From: a bacterium
Lineage (GTDB): Bacteria > Vulcanimicrobiota > Vulcanimicrobiia > Vulcanimicrobiales > Vulcanimicrobiaceae
NCBI GenBank assembly: GCA_021807065.1
Contig: JAKAPO010000090.1
Location: 1-8,326, forward strand
Direction of reading: 5' to 3'
Length of the DNA stretch: 8,326 bases
Positions 1 to 6,900 of this stretch are shown piece by piece; within the stretch, counting starts at the first letter, position 1, and the number at the start of each line of letters is the position of its first letter. Made by a program: the position numbers and the translations under genes. A model generated the notes under the pieces. That model worked only from the letters and a program-made list of their open reading frames with translations. It made no database searches and was not told the origin of the DNA.

Positions 1-508
1 GATCTGCAGCGGCCCCGTCTTGCTGGGCGGCATACACATGGCCGTAGGTGTCGGCGGTGATACCAATACTCGAATGCCCCAGCCGGTCACTGACTACTTT
101 CAACGACTCACCGCTTGCGATCAGCAACGACGCGCAGCTATGTCGCAAATTGTGCAGGCGCGCATGCCAAATCTGCGCGGTTTTCATGACCTTGCGGACG
201 TGAAATGCGAAGGAATCGGGATGCCAAATCGTGCCGTCCTCGCGCACAAAGATCAGGTTGAGCTTCGTGTCGTACGGCAAGCCCAGCCGACGAGGCTCAA
301 AGATCTGCGCGTGCTGCAGTTTGCGGTGCGCCTCGAGTGCCGCGACCGTGTCCTTGCCGACACTGAGGGTGCGCAGCTCGCCGTTTTTCGGAGCCTTGAA
401 GCCGATATGTCCGCGCGCTATTTCGACCGATTGGCGCACGTGCAGGATGCCGGTCTTTCCGACCGCGCGCTGTGCGAACCGGCCGAACTTTATAACTACT
501 TCACCTCT
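1..508 (-). pseudogene. Truncated tyrosine recombinase (phage/island-type integrase), C-terminal catalytic domain
   Basis: Minus-strand translation gives the C-terminal catalytic domain of a tyrosine integrase, which cuts and rejoins att sites through a phosphotyrosine intermediate. Visible in order: GILHVRQSVE (about 451-422), FKAPKNGELRT with the beta-hairpin lysine (about 400-368), HNLRHS carrying the H-x-x-R pair (154-137), RLGHSS, and TADTYGHVY with the nucleophilic Tyr codon at 46-44. The frame is open to base 1, so the C-terminus runs off the window. Upstream it meets TAA at 511-509, with no ATG before an internal Met and no recognisable core-binding domain or first catalytic Arg (the usual G-L-R-R-G-E block). 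About the first half of a normal 350-400 residue integrase is therefore missing and the gene is very probably dead. Homology fades above about 455. It fits a decayed island whose far end is the tRNA-Ser remnant at 6901-6956. The family is clear; the broken state is inferred. Confidence 0.85.
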
Positions 509-571
509 TTAGTACCTTCGCGTTAAGCCCTCGGTGACGAGTGCGGCCAATATCACTTGCAACTGAAATCA

Positions 572-607
572 GGCACTAGCGACCTAGCGGCCCCACCATA
601 TAGTGCC
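572..607. repeat. Inverted repeat upstream of the methyltransferase gene
   Basis: GGCACTA (572-578) and TAGTGCC (601-607) are perfect 7-base inverted arms, 22 bases apart. Inside and overlapping the left arm, CTAGCG occurs twice in direct orientation (576-581 and 584-589). It ends 44 bases before the methyltransferase start and just upstream of its possible promoter, so an operator is conceivable. At this arm length chance is also plausible. There is no T run, so it is not a terminator. Confidence 0.3.
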
Positions 608-640
608 GGAAGCCCCAAGTCGCTCGAGCTTGCAAAACCA

Positions 641-646
641 TACAAT
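641..646 (+). promoter_or_regulatory. Possible -10 box for a leaderless methyltransferase mRNA
   Basis: TACAAT (641-646) is one base off the TATAAT consensus and ends only 5 bases before the ATG at 652. Transcription would therefore begin at or beside the start codon, giving a leaderless message. No Shine-Dalgarno-like purine run precedes the ATG, which agrees with this. At 16-18 bases spacing there is no good -35 box, and the nearby TTGCAA (630-635) is too close, so this is a weak call. Confidence 0.3.
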
Positions 647-651
647 CTAAC

Positions 652-1419
652 ATGATGCATGCTACCGAGCGATTATCGGTCGACGAGGCACTGAAGGCGC
701 TTCCCGGCGAGATGGCGCATGCGAGCGCCTTGTTTACGCGTCTATCCCGCATTACATCATTAAAACCGGGGGCGCAGGTCGCTGATATCGGCACCGCGCA
801 GGGGCTATTCCTCGTTGCGTGTGCCAGCCTCGGTTACAAGGCAATCGGTGTAGAGCCGTTTTGCCAAGCACGAGACACAGCGCTGAAAGTCGCAGAACAC
901 TTGGGCGAAAGCGTTACCATAGTGAACGGCTCTGCAGAAGCCATTCCGCTGAAGACAGGATCTTTCGACGTGGTGCATGCAAAAAGCGTCGTCGAGCATG
1001 TCGCGGACGTGGAAGCGATGTTTCGCGAGGCCTTTCGCGTGCTTCGTCCCGGCGGGGTCTTTTGGTTTTGGACGGCGAGCAGTTTGTGTCCACGCCAGGC
1101 GGAGATCAGCGGGTTTCCCGCTTTCGGTTGGTACCCAGGCGCCATGAAACGACGTATAATGGAGTGGGCGGAGCGCAATCGCCCCGGATTGGTGGGACAG
1201 ACACAGGGCCCCGCGATCAACTGGTTCACCCCCTGGAAGGCGCGGCGTATGTTAGCGGAAGTTGGTTTCACCCGGGTTTACGACCGCTGGGAATTGCGTT
1301 TTCCTGAGGACGAGTCTGGGCTCAGACGCGTGGCGGTTGGCCTTGCTCACGCGAGCCCCTTCCTGAAGTTCCTCGGCGACGTCTTTGTACAAGGTTGCGC
1401 CTACGCCGCTCTAAAATGA
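652..1419 (+). CDS. Class I SAM-dependent methyltransferase (Methyltransf_11 type)
   Basis: 255-residue protein with a Rossmann methyltransferase fold. Motif I VADIGTAQG is at residues 43-51 (SAM loop, a D-x-G-x-x-x-G variant). The acidic end of beta-2 is VEP at 67-69 (ribose hydroxyl contact), then GSAEAIPL at 93-100, FDVVHAKSVVEHV at 105-117, and the post-motif LRPGGVFWF at 131-139. The order and spacing are typical of the UbiE/Methyltransf_11 group, acting in the cytoplasm. The substrate cannot be told from sequence: the C-terminal half (about 145-255, rich in Trp, Phe and Arg, e.g. NWFTPWKARRMLAEVGF at 190-206) is the usual recognition part and I do not recognise it. The start is ATG 652 (a second ATG follows at 655); the frame is open only back to TAG 601-603, with no other start. 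No Shine-Dalgarno is present. It stands alone, with an integrase relic upstream and a convergent receptor gene downstream, so it may be island cargo. Confidence 0.9.
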   Translation: MMHATERLSVDEALKALPGEMAHASALFTRLSRITSLKPGAQVADIGTAQGLFLVACASLGYKAIGVEPFCQARDTALKVAEHLGESVTIVNGSAEAIPLKTGSFDVVHAKSVVEHVADVEAMFREAFRVLRPGGVFWFWTASSLCPRQAEISGFPAFGWYPGAMKRRIMEWAERNRPGLVGQTQGPAINWFTPWKARRMLAEVGFTRVYDRWELRFPEDESGLRRVAVGLAHASPFLKFLGDVFVQGCAYAALK

Positions 1420-1697
1420 GTTCCAAACGAACTGTCGCAACGCCACCTTGGCCTCGCTTTGAATCGAGATAAAGGGTTCTTCGGGAGGGCAGGGGGCGGC
1501 GTTTGGGATTGCTTAACTCCTATCCCCTTACGCAGCGGCGCGGGCATAGAGGAAGGGCCCTGAGACTGCGCCCCCTCCTGCGTGGCGTCGCGCGGGGGCA
1601 TAGCGCGAAAACCCTTGTAAAATCAGTCCTTTTTGCGCATTGCGCTTGGGCCCGGCGCTAGGCGCTCCTCGCTTGGGTCTGTGCACGCGTCGTTTGC

Positions 1698-1716
1698 AAA
1701 AAATCGCGTGTCGCGC
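1698..1716 (-). terminator. Probable intrinsic terminator of the receptor gene
   Basis: On the minus strand, CGCG-ACA-CGCG is followed by A and then six T. The plus strand shows A6 at 1698-1703 and the arms at 1705-1708 and 1712-1715. It lies about 65 bases beyond the receptor stop codon, in the right orientation. The stem is only 4 bp but all G-C. A competing longer-range pairing, GTTTGC with GCAAAC, encloses it. Confidence 0.5.
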
Positions 1717-1733
1717 AAACGCTTGTGCCGCAA

Positions 1734-1770
1734 GGCTTTCTGCGTCATCGCACTCCTCGCAGAAGTAGCC
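1734..1770 (-). promoter_or_regulatory. Stable hairpin directly after the receptor stop codon
   Basis: GGCT and TTCTGCG on one arm pair with CGCAGAA and AGCC on the other, giving 11 bp with one 2-base bulge and a 13-base loop. It begins 8 bases past the receptor stop (minus sense). No T run follows directly, so alone it is not a classic terminator. It may protect the mRNA 3' end or act together with the terminator at 1698-1716. Confidence 0.4.
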
Positions 1771-1778
1771 GTAGCTAT

Positions 1779-4700
1779 TCAGATGTGAATCTGCGCTTGG
1801 ACGAAGATATTTACCGGCCAATACGCATTGAAGCTGCCCGCGGCAAATGGTTGCGGAACGTAGGATTGCAACTCCCATGGCGCCGGTCTGACGCCGTTTG
1901 CCGCGACGTCGTTCGGACTCGCGCCAACGTACGCTCCCGCACCGTTGAGACCACCGACGTAGTTCACCGTATTCACGTCGTAGCCGCAGACGTAGTAACC
2001 TGGCGGATACGCTTTCGTCCACGGTTCGTTCGATCCGCCGAAACAGGTCCATGCAAGGTCAGCTGCGGTCACGACGAGCCGAACTTTGGGCGAGACGTCG
2101 TAGCTGAGCTGCAAATTCGCCAGCACGATGCCCGGCTCGGTGTACTGACCGAAGTTTGCAAACGTGCCCGTCTGCGGGTCAGGAACGAACAGCGTGCCCC
2201 ATGGCGAGGTGCTGCCGCCGAAGTACGTGGTGTAGTCGCAGTTCTGCGGGTTGTTCGTCGTCGCAACGCCGGTCGTGCCCTGATTCACTCCCGTCGCTGC
2301 GCATGCCACCGGGTCGACCCCCGGGAAATCCATCGGCGAGCCGTACTTCGAACCAGACATGTACTGGATGCTCGGCGTGATCGCGAACTTGTTGATGCGG
2401 TAGTTGAGGATGAACGTCGCCGTGTACGGCACCGAGAATCCCGCCGCGTCGTTATACGCCGCTCCCAGGAACAGCCCGCTGCCGGCGGTGGCGGGATCGG
2501 GCCACCAGCCGTTCGGATCCATGATGGGCTGTGGCGCCTGATTGTAATAGGGATTCGTGATGTCGCTCGGATTCGGGCATCCCGGATCGGCCGACGCACC
2601 GCTTGGGCTCGCAGAGGCGATGTAGCAGTCTGACGCTCCACCCGACAATGCGAGCTGCGGGAAAGTCTTGTTACAGAACGCGGCGTTGGCCGAGTAATAC
2701 GACTTAGTGTAGCAATCGTACGCCTCAATCGCCGTATCCAGCTGCAAGACGCTGCTCTCACCCATCAGCGATCTATAGCGTACCGCCGCATTCGTATAGG
2801 CGAACGAAAGCAACCCCGAAAATCCGTTTGCTGCGAAGTCGCCGGCTTGGATCTCTCCCTCCACGCCGTAACTGCGGAAATTTCCGACCGGGATGTCGGT
2901 CACGTAGCCTGGGCCGATGAAGTAATCTTGCTGCCAGTTCGAAGAGTAACTGTAGAACGGCGTGATCTTCACCGAAACGTTGGAGCCGGCGAAGTGGTGT
3001 TCCCACGAGAAATCGTACTGCGCCGACGACTGCGCCGGGATCGCGTGGAACGGCGAGAAGAACCCGAACTGCATGAACGTTCCCCACTGCCCGAGATTGT
3101 TGCCCGAGGAGTTGACGTACTGCACCGAAGCGGTGAACGGCGGCTCGATATATCTCCCTGCCGAGATGCGCCACACCGTGCTCGGGTCGGAGTTATACGT
3201 AGCCGAGAAGCGCCCCGACCAGTAGCTGATATCGTAGTTCGGCGGCGAGGCGTCGGTGAAGAGCGGATGACCGCCGACGCCGTCGGGATGGACGTAGCCC
3301 GTCGGACACGTCTGATAGTATGCGAGGGACGGCGGCGGTAGTTGACCGGGGGCGAGCGGTGTGAGCGCCGGGGTATCGCTGACCGGATTCACGCATGAGA
3401 GATCTTGGAGAATCTGCGCGTAGAATTCGTTCTGCGGATTCGCGGTGTTCGTTAGCAGGTAGTTGTAGTTGTCGTAGCGACCGGCAAGATCGATGACCCA
3501 CCGATCGCTCGGCCTGAACTCTTCGGAGAGATTGACGTTGTAGAACTGCGGCGTGACCGTGTTATCCGACGCCGCTGCGTTCGTGTTCCAGAGCGTCTCC
3601 CATTGCGCGCCTGCAGCCAGGGCCGCGCCGCTCGTGGCCGGAATCGGTGTGACGCCATCGGACAGAACGCCGGTCGCGTTGTCGTACGGCGTATTGAACT
3701 CTTCGCCGCCGGTCCCGGTATCAAGGGCTGGTTCACACGGGGTCGCGGTCATCGTCGTCGGATTCCAACAAGTATATCGCCCGCCCGACTGCGAGACGAG
3801 GCCAATCTCGGACGGCGACGTGCATGCCTGCGGCGGACCGCCTCCGATAAGCGGAGAGCACGTGGATCCGCTAATGAAGCCCGTGTTGTACCAGCGGCTT
3901 GTCGTCGCCGTGACGTAATTGCCGGTCAACTGCAAGAGATTTTCGTCGTTGATCTGATCGGCGAGCACGATCTCGCCGCCGCCGGTGTGCGTGGTAAGCA
4001 GATAGTCTTCCGCGTCGGGGAAGATCGGCCCGAACGAATCGCCATAAGTCGTGTTTGCGCCGATGAGGTTCCAATCCGAATACATGCTATAGGCATAGAC
4101 GCGCACGTAGGCGGAGTCACTGAATGGATGCGTCCACTGCAGCTTAAGGATACCGACGTCGTTCCATTCAGGATCCTGCTGATTCAACGGCAGTTGCCCG
4201 AGGAATCCGCGATTCGTTGGGCTGTCGGGGAAATAGTAGTAGCCGTACGGCGTGCCGGCAACGCCCGTTCCCGGGTTGACGACCGTACCGAACGGCAGAT
4301 TGTACATCGTCGCGTCATTGTAATACGGATAGTTCGCGCAGTACGGTGCGCAGGCCGTGTTGCCGAAGAAGCTGTTGGGATTCGGATTGTACGGCACGCC
4401 GCTCTCGATGAGCGCCATGCGGGTGTAGCCCCACTGATCGCTCGGCGACGTATATGTGCTCGTCAAGAGCGACGACGCCGACCAAAGCGCTTGGATGTCG
4501 TCGCGCTGACCGTCGCGCCGCTGAATGCCGAAGTGCAGGTTGATAACGTCCTCGCGGTCGCTGATCCACGAGAAGCTATTGCCGACGAGCGACGGCTCCC
4601 CGTTCATGAGACAGCCGAAATAATGCGACGCAGGGTTCCACGGCGTGCCGCCAAGGAGGATCGCGCTGTTGGGGCCGGTCGTCGTGGTGCAGAGCGATGT

Positions 4701-5711
4701 CACTCCGTAGCCGTAATCGGCCGAGTTGAAATATTGGAAGAGATTTGAGTCTTCGTAGTACGCGAACGGGCCGCCCGGCGCAAACTGCGCGGCACCCATC
4801 TGATTGGAGACATAGCGGTACCACTGATTGTAACCGCTCAGGCCGACGTAATAAGAGAAGTTGCGATCCGGCGTCGCGCCGCCGGCCTCGAACTTCGCCT
4901 CGTGGTAGAACGCTTCGGTCCCGACAACGCCTGCGAGTGACGCATATCCCGGATACGTTCCGCTCTTGATGACTTGATTGATGAACCCGGAGATGCCGCT
5001 CGATGCAACGCTGACCGGGCCGCCGCCGGTGTAGACTTGCAGCTCTTGCAATCCGAGGCTTGAAAACGTAGAACTGGTGTAGTTGTCGAAGGCGCGGTTG
5101 ACCGGAACGCCGTCGTACTCGTAACCGACGCTGTACGGATTCTGGCCGTGAATGACCACCATCTGCTGCCACCCCGCACCGCCGGTCGGCACCATGACGC
5201 CCGGAACGGCCGAGATCGCCGAGTAGGCGTTGGCCATGTTGCCGCCGCCGCCGAGCGCGACCGAGGCTTGCTGCTGTGACGGCGTGACGTTGTAGAGGTC
5301 GCCGCCGACGCCCGGTTTGACGAGTGCGGACGCGACCGTGCGTGCGGTTGCGATGACTTTCAGCGCCGGTTGCATGGCGAGCGTCACCTGTTGCGTCTGA
5401 TCGGCGAGCACCGTGAATCCGGACTGCGCCACTCCCTGGTAACCGCTCTTCTCGACGCGCACCGTGTACGTGTCGGGTGCGAGCGTGAGAAAGACGAAGT
5501 GCCCGCCTGCGTCCGTCGTCGTGGTCGCCGTCTGCGACGGCGAACGTGCCGTTACCATCGCACCCGCAATCGGTGCCCGCGTTGTGGCATCCGTCACGAC
5601 GCCGGCAAGTCCGCCCGTGACCCCGGCAATCGCGTAAGTGCTCGTAAATAAGAAGGAAACTGCGAGCATAACGGCCGCTCCGCCGCGGCCGAGGCTCCAA
5701 ATCGTCCGCAT
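1779..5711 (-). CDS. TonB-dependent outer-membrane receptor with N-terminal carboxypeptidase-regulatory-like domain
   Basis: 1310-residue outer-membrane transporter of the TonB-dependent receptor class. A signal peptide with a hydrophobic core, probably cut after STYAIA, covers residues 1 to about 29. A carboxypeptidase-regulatory-like beta-sandwich follows (about 31-115: LAGVVTDATTRAPIAGAMVT, then GGHFVFLTLAPDTYTVRVEK). A plug domain lies at about 135-255 (NAYSAISAVPGV, VVIHGQNP, EYDGVPVNRAFDNY, GGPVSVASSGISGFINQVIKSG). The rest is a long Tyr/Asn/Gly-rich beta barrel. The layout recalls Oar-like receptors with a regulatory domain in front of the plug. The last residues, FVQAQIHI, end in Ile, not the usual aromatic. 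Eighteen cysteines sit in the loops, unusual for a barrel. ATG 5711 is preferred because AGAGGTG ends 6 bases upstream; GTG 5720 would lie inside that site. The ligand is unknown. No tonB, exbB/D or uptake genes are nearby, so it must use a TonB system elsewhere. The reading frame is intact, unlike its paralog at 6127-6631. Confidence 0.93.
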   Translation of the reverse strand: MRTIWSLGRGGAAVMLAVSFLFTSTYAIAGVTGGLAGVVTDATTRAPIAGAMVTARSPSQTATTTTDAGGHFVFLTLAPDTYTVRVEKSGYQGVAQSGFTVLADQTQQVTLAMQPALKVIATARTVASALVKPGVGGDLYNVTPSQQQASVALGGGGNMANAYSAISAVPGVMVPTGGAGWQQMVVIHGQNPYSVGYEYDGVPVNRAFDNYTSSTFSSLGLQELQVYTGGGPVSVASSGISGFINQVIKSGTYPGYASLAGVVGTEAFYHEAKFEAGGATPDRNFSYYVGLSGYNQWYRYVSNQMGAAQFAPGGPFAYYEDSNLFQYFNSADYGYGVTSLCTTTTGPNSAILLGGTPWNPASHYFGCLMNGEPSLVGNSFSWISDREDVINLHFGIQRRDGQRDDIQALWSASSLLTSTYTSPSDQWGYTRMALIESGVPYNPNPNSFFGNTACAPYCANYPYYNDATMYNLPFGTVVNPGTGVAGTPYGYYYFPDSPTNRGFLGQLPLNQQDPEWNDVGILKLQWTHPFSDSAYVRVYAYSMYSDWNLIGANTTYGDSFGPIFPDAEDYLLTTHTGGGEIVLADQINDENLLQLTGNYVTATTSRWYNTGFISGSTCSPLIGGGPPQACTSPSEIGLVSQSGGRYTCWNPTTMTATPCEPALDTGTGGEEFNTPYDNATGVLSDGVTPIPATSGAALAAGAQWETLWNTNAAASDNTVTPQFYNVNLSEEFRPSDRWVIDLAGRYDNYNYLLTNTANPQNEFYAQILQDLSCVNPVSDTPALTPLAPGQLPPPSLAYYQTCPTGYVHPDGVGGHPLFTDASPPNYDISYWSGRFSATYNSDPSTVWRISAGRYIEPPFTASVQYVNSSGNNLGQWGTFMQFGFFSPFHAIPAQSSAQYDFSWEHHFAGSNVSVKITPFYSYSSNWQQDYFIGPGYVTDIPVGNFRSYGVEGEIQAGDFAANGFSGLLSFAYTNAAVRYRSLMGESSVLQLDTAIEAYDCYTKSYYSANAAFCNKTFPQLALSGGASDCYIASASPSGASADPGCPNPSDITNPYYNQAPQPIMDPNGWWPDPATAGSGLFLGAAYNDAAGFSVPYTATFILNYRINKFAITPSIQYMSGSKYGSPMDFPGVDPVACAATGVNQGTTGVATTNNPQNCDYTTYFGGSTSPWGTLFVPDPQTGTFANFGQYTEPGIVLANLQLSYDVSPKVRLVVTAADLAWTCFGGSNEPWTKAYPPGYYVCGYDVNTVNYVGGLNGAGAYVGASPNDVAANGVRPAPWELQSYVPQPFAAGSFNAYWPVNIFVQAQIHI

Positions 5712-5717
5712 CAGTAG

Positions 5718-5724
5718 CACCTCT
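5718..5724 (-). promoter_or_regulatory. Ribosome binding site of the receptor gene
   Basis: AGAGGTG on the minus strand, 6 bases before ATG 5711-5709. It decides the start, because the upstream GTG at 5720-5718 is part of this site and so is unlikely to be the initiation codon. Confidence 0.6.
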
Positions 5725-5769
5725 ACGGTGAAGAGTGCGGCTTCTGGCGCCGACTATCCTCGTTGCCCG

Positions 5770-5940
5770 CTATTTCGTCGGCATGCGGCGAGACGATCGC
5801 AGCCCGAACCCGACAATCGCGATGATGACCGTCAACGACCTTGAGAGCATTCCGCCCAGAAGCGATCCGAAGCGTTTGTCGATTTTCCCATCTAATTCGC
5901 CGAATATGCGGAGAGTAGAGGTTGGTAAGAGGTACCGTTC
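5770..5940 (-). pseudogene. Relic of a small coiled-coil plus membrane-helix protein
   Basis: This minus-strand open frame runs from just after TAA 5943-5941 to TAG 5772-5770 (56 codons). It reads FGELDGKIDKRFGSLLGGM, then LTVIIAIVGFGL, then a basic tail RSSRRMPTK. An amphipathic 'ELDGKIDKRF' segment, a single hydrophobic helix and a positive end resemble the C-terminus of small proteins with a heptad coiled coil and one transmembrane helix, common in many bacteria. No ATG occurs before the internal Met at 5850-5848, and the residues before FGELDG look unrelated, so this is probably a 5'-truncated remnant. A 26-residue product from ATG 5850 is possible but unsupported. It lies about 60 bases upstream of the receptor start on the same strand. 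It could be chance coding potential; the family likeness is from memory only. Confidence 0.35.
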
Positions 5941-5979
5941 TTAGCGGTTACACTATGGACTCGCGCCGGATCGATGCGA

Positions 5980-6037
5980 TGAGGCGCTTCCCTCGACGTC
6001 GCTCGGTGCTCGCGCACTTCACTCGCTCGGGATGACA
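5980..6037. repeat. Dispersed intergenic repeat, copy A
   Basis: This 58-base unit begins TGAGGCGCTTCCCTCGA and ends ACTCGCTCGGGATGACA. It matches copy B (7462-7518) over its length, with one indel and a few substitutions clustered in the middle. It contains GTGC-TCGC-GCAC, a small hairpin. Read on the minus strand it has the pattern TGTCATCCCGAGCG ... CGAGGGA, seen as a multicopy intergenic repeat in many bacterial genomes and often mis-called as short Ser/Arg/Glu-rich ORFs. Confidence 0.75.
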
Positions 6038-6042
6038 CGAGA

Positions 6043-6070
6043 GAAGACCCCGAGCGAGCTCGGGGCCTTC
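6043..6070 (-). terminator. Strong hairpin, probable terminator of the broken receptor gene
   Basis: CCCCGAG-CGAG-CTCGGGG forms a perfect 7 bp G-C-rich stem with a 4-base loop. It is extended by GAAG/CTTC after one mismatch (6043-6046 with 6067-6070). It sits 56 bases beyond the stop of the receptor fragment. On the minus strand the tail is TCTTCTCTC, pyrimidine-rich but without a clean T run. The near-symmetric hairpin could work in either direction. Confidence 0.5.
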
Positions 6071-6126
6071 GTTGTGCTCTGCGGTTTACGTTACCGCTTC
6101 AACCCTAGTCCAGATTACAGATGGAG

Positions 6127-6631
6127 CTATGTCTGGAGATAGAGGTTGAATGGGAAGTAGCCGCTCGCGCCGATGTTTCCGGTTGCCGAAGGTGCGTACG
6201 ACTGCAGCTCCCACGGCAGCGGCGCGACGCCGTTGGTTGCCGCGGTTGGCGCCTGGCCGACGTAGAAACCCTCGCCGGGAACACCTAGCACGGACGCACC
6301 GTTCGCAGCGTAGCCGCAGGTGTGCACTCCGGCTGGGTAGGCAGCGGTCCATGCTGTCGATGGTCCGCCGAAGCACGTGTGCCAGAGGCTCGCCGCCGTC
6401 AAGATGAGGCGGAGCTTCGGCGAGACGCCGTACGTGGCGTGGATGTTCGCAACCACCGCGCTGGGCTCTTCGTACTGTCCGAGGCCCACAAACTTACCGG
6501 TCTGCGGATTCGGAACGTAGAGTTACCCACGGCGAGATGCCAACGGCACCCGGGGCAGTCGCGTAGTCGCAGGAGTACGGGCTGTTCGTTGTAGCCGTGC
6601 CGGTACCGAAGCCCTGGTTCACTCCGCTCTT
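6127..6631 (-). pseudogene. C-terminal remnant of a second TonB-dependent receptor, truncated and frameshifted
   Basis: Minus-strand translation gives the last ~165 residues of a receptor paralogous to the intact one at 1779-5711. Matching pairs (this/intact): SGVNQG/TGVNQG, CDYATA/CDYTTY, YVPNPQTGKF/FVPDPQTGTF, GQYEEP/GQYTEP, YGVSPKLRLILTAASL/YDVSPKVRLVVTAADL, TCFGGPS/TCFGGSN, APLPWELQSY/RPAPWELQSY. Two reading frames are needed. The part upstream of about 6526 (to SPWVT) and the part downstream (LYVPNPQ onward) are offset, with a TAA at 6525-6523, consistent with loss of two bases between Trp and Leu. Homology stops near 6625-6631, so the signal peptide, plug and most of the barrel are absent. 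It ends NLYLQT at TAG 6129-6127. It is a decayed paralog: amino-acid similarity is clear but it is too diverged to be a recent copy. Alternatively, a sequencing error explains the frameshift, but not the missing N-terminus. Confidence 0.85.
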
Positions 6632-6771
6632 GAAGTGATTACCCTTGTGTCGCTCTTGTCAACGCCGAGAGTGCCGAGATCGTCGATGAGCGTCCCTTCG
6701 TCCGAGTACATTTTTGGCGCAAGGCGTAGCGACGACGGACTCCCCGCGTTTGGAGCGGTCGCGTTGTCAGT
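6619..6771 (-). other. Coding-like scrap upstream of the receptor relic, unrecognised
   Basis: A 50-codon open frame between stop codons has GC-rich third positions and a protein-like composition (SSLRLAPKMYSDEGTLIDD, then LGTLGVDKSD). It overlaps the receptor relic by a few codons in a different frame. It may be a fragment of an unrelated gene fused at the truncation point, or a chance frame. The ATG at 6711 would give only 30 residues and has no evident ribosome site. I do not recognise it. Confidence 0.2.
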
Positions 6772-6794
6772 CTAACTGCAGTCTACGTCGCCTT

Positions 6795-6868
6795 GTTATA
6801 CCGCTTTATAACGCCGTATCCCGTGGTAGGTTCGCCTCGTGCCGCACGAGAAACGGGGGCATACGGCG
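6795..6868. repeat. Nested inverted repeats next to the tRNA remnant (possible att-site structure)
   Basis: Three elements lie within 74 bases. First, GTTATA (6795-6800) and TATAAC (6807-6812) are perfect arms around a 6-base spacer, the geometry of a tyrosine-recombinase core site. Second, CGCCGTAT+CCCGT (6812-6824) pairs with ACGGG+ATACGGCG (6853-6868) with a 3-base GGC bulge. Third, at its centre CTCGTG-CCG-CACGAG (6836-6850) is a perfect 6 bp hairpin. A third TTATAAC copy lies at 6879-6885. These may be recombinase or accessory-factor sites of an attachment region, or a cruciform-forming element. The rest of 6632-6900 shows no gene. Confidence 0.4.
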
Positions 6869-6900
6869 GGACACGACCTTATAACACGAGGCGTCGCGCA

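Larger units (their letters stand above)
1420..1778. other. Intergenic region between convergent methyltransferase and receptor genes
   Basis: I see no gene in these 359 bases. The open frames here lack start signals, have low-complexity Arg/Pro/Ala-rich translations and match nothing I know. The right part holds a hairpin (1734-1770) and a T-run terminator (1698-1716) for the receptor gene. CGCTTGGG occurs twice in direct orientation near 1647 and 1672. No clear plus-strand terminator for the methyltransferase gene was found. Confidence 0.6.

Noticed and set aside
20..526. 168-codon plus-strand open frame over the integrase
   Set aside because: Antisense shadow: the minus strand carries the conserved integrase motifs over almost the same span.
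1528..2052. Minus-strand frame reading YGYFCEECDDAESL past the receptor stop
   Set aside because: The CxxC-like stretch looked interesting, but most of the frame overlaps receptor coding in another frame and the rest is Arg/Pro-rich without family likeness. The hairpin at 1734-1770 explains the sequence constraint there.
1725..2633. 302-codon plus-strand open frame opposite the receptor 3' end
   Set aside because: Arg/Val-rich translation with no domain; antisense to clear receptor coding sequence. The plus-strand open frame at 3603-4748 is rejected for the same reason.
4576..5700. 374-codon minus-strand open frame inside the receptor gene
   Set aside because: Out-of-frame shadow of the receptor N-terminal region; Arg-rich, no recognisable fold.
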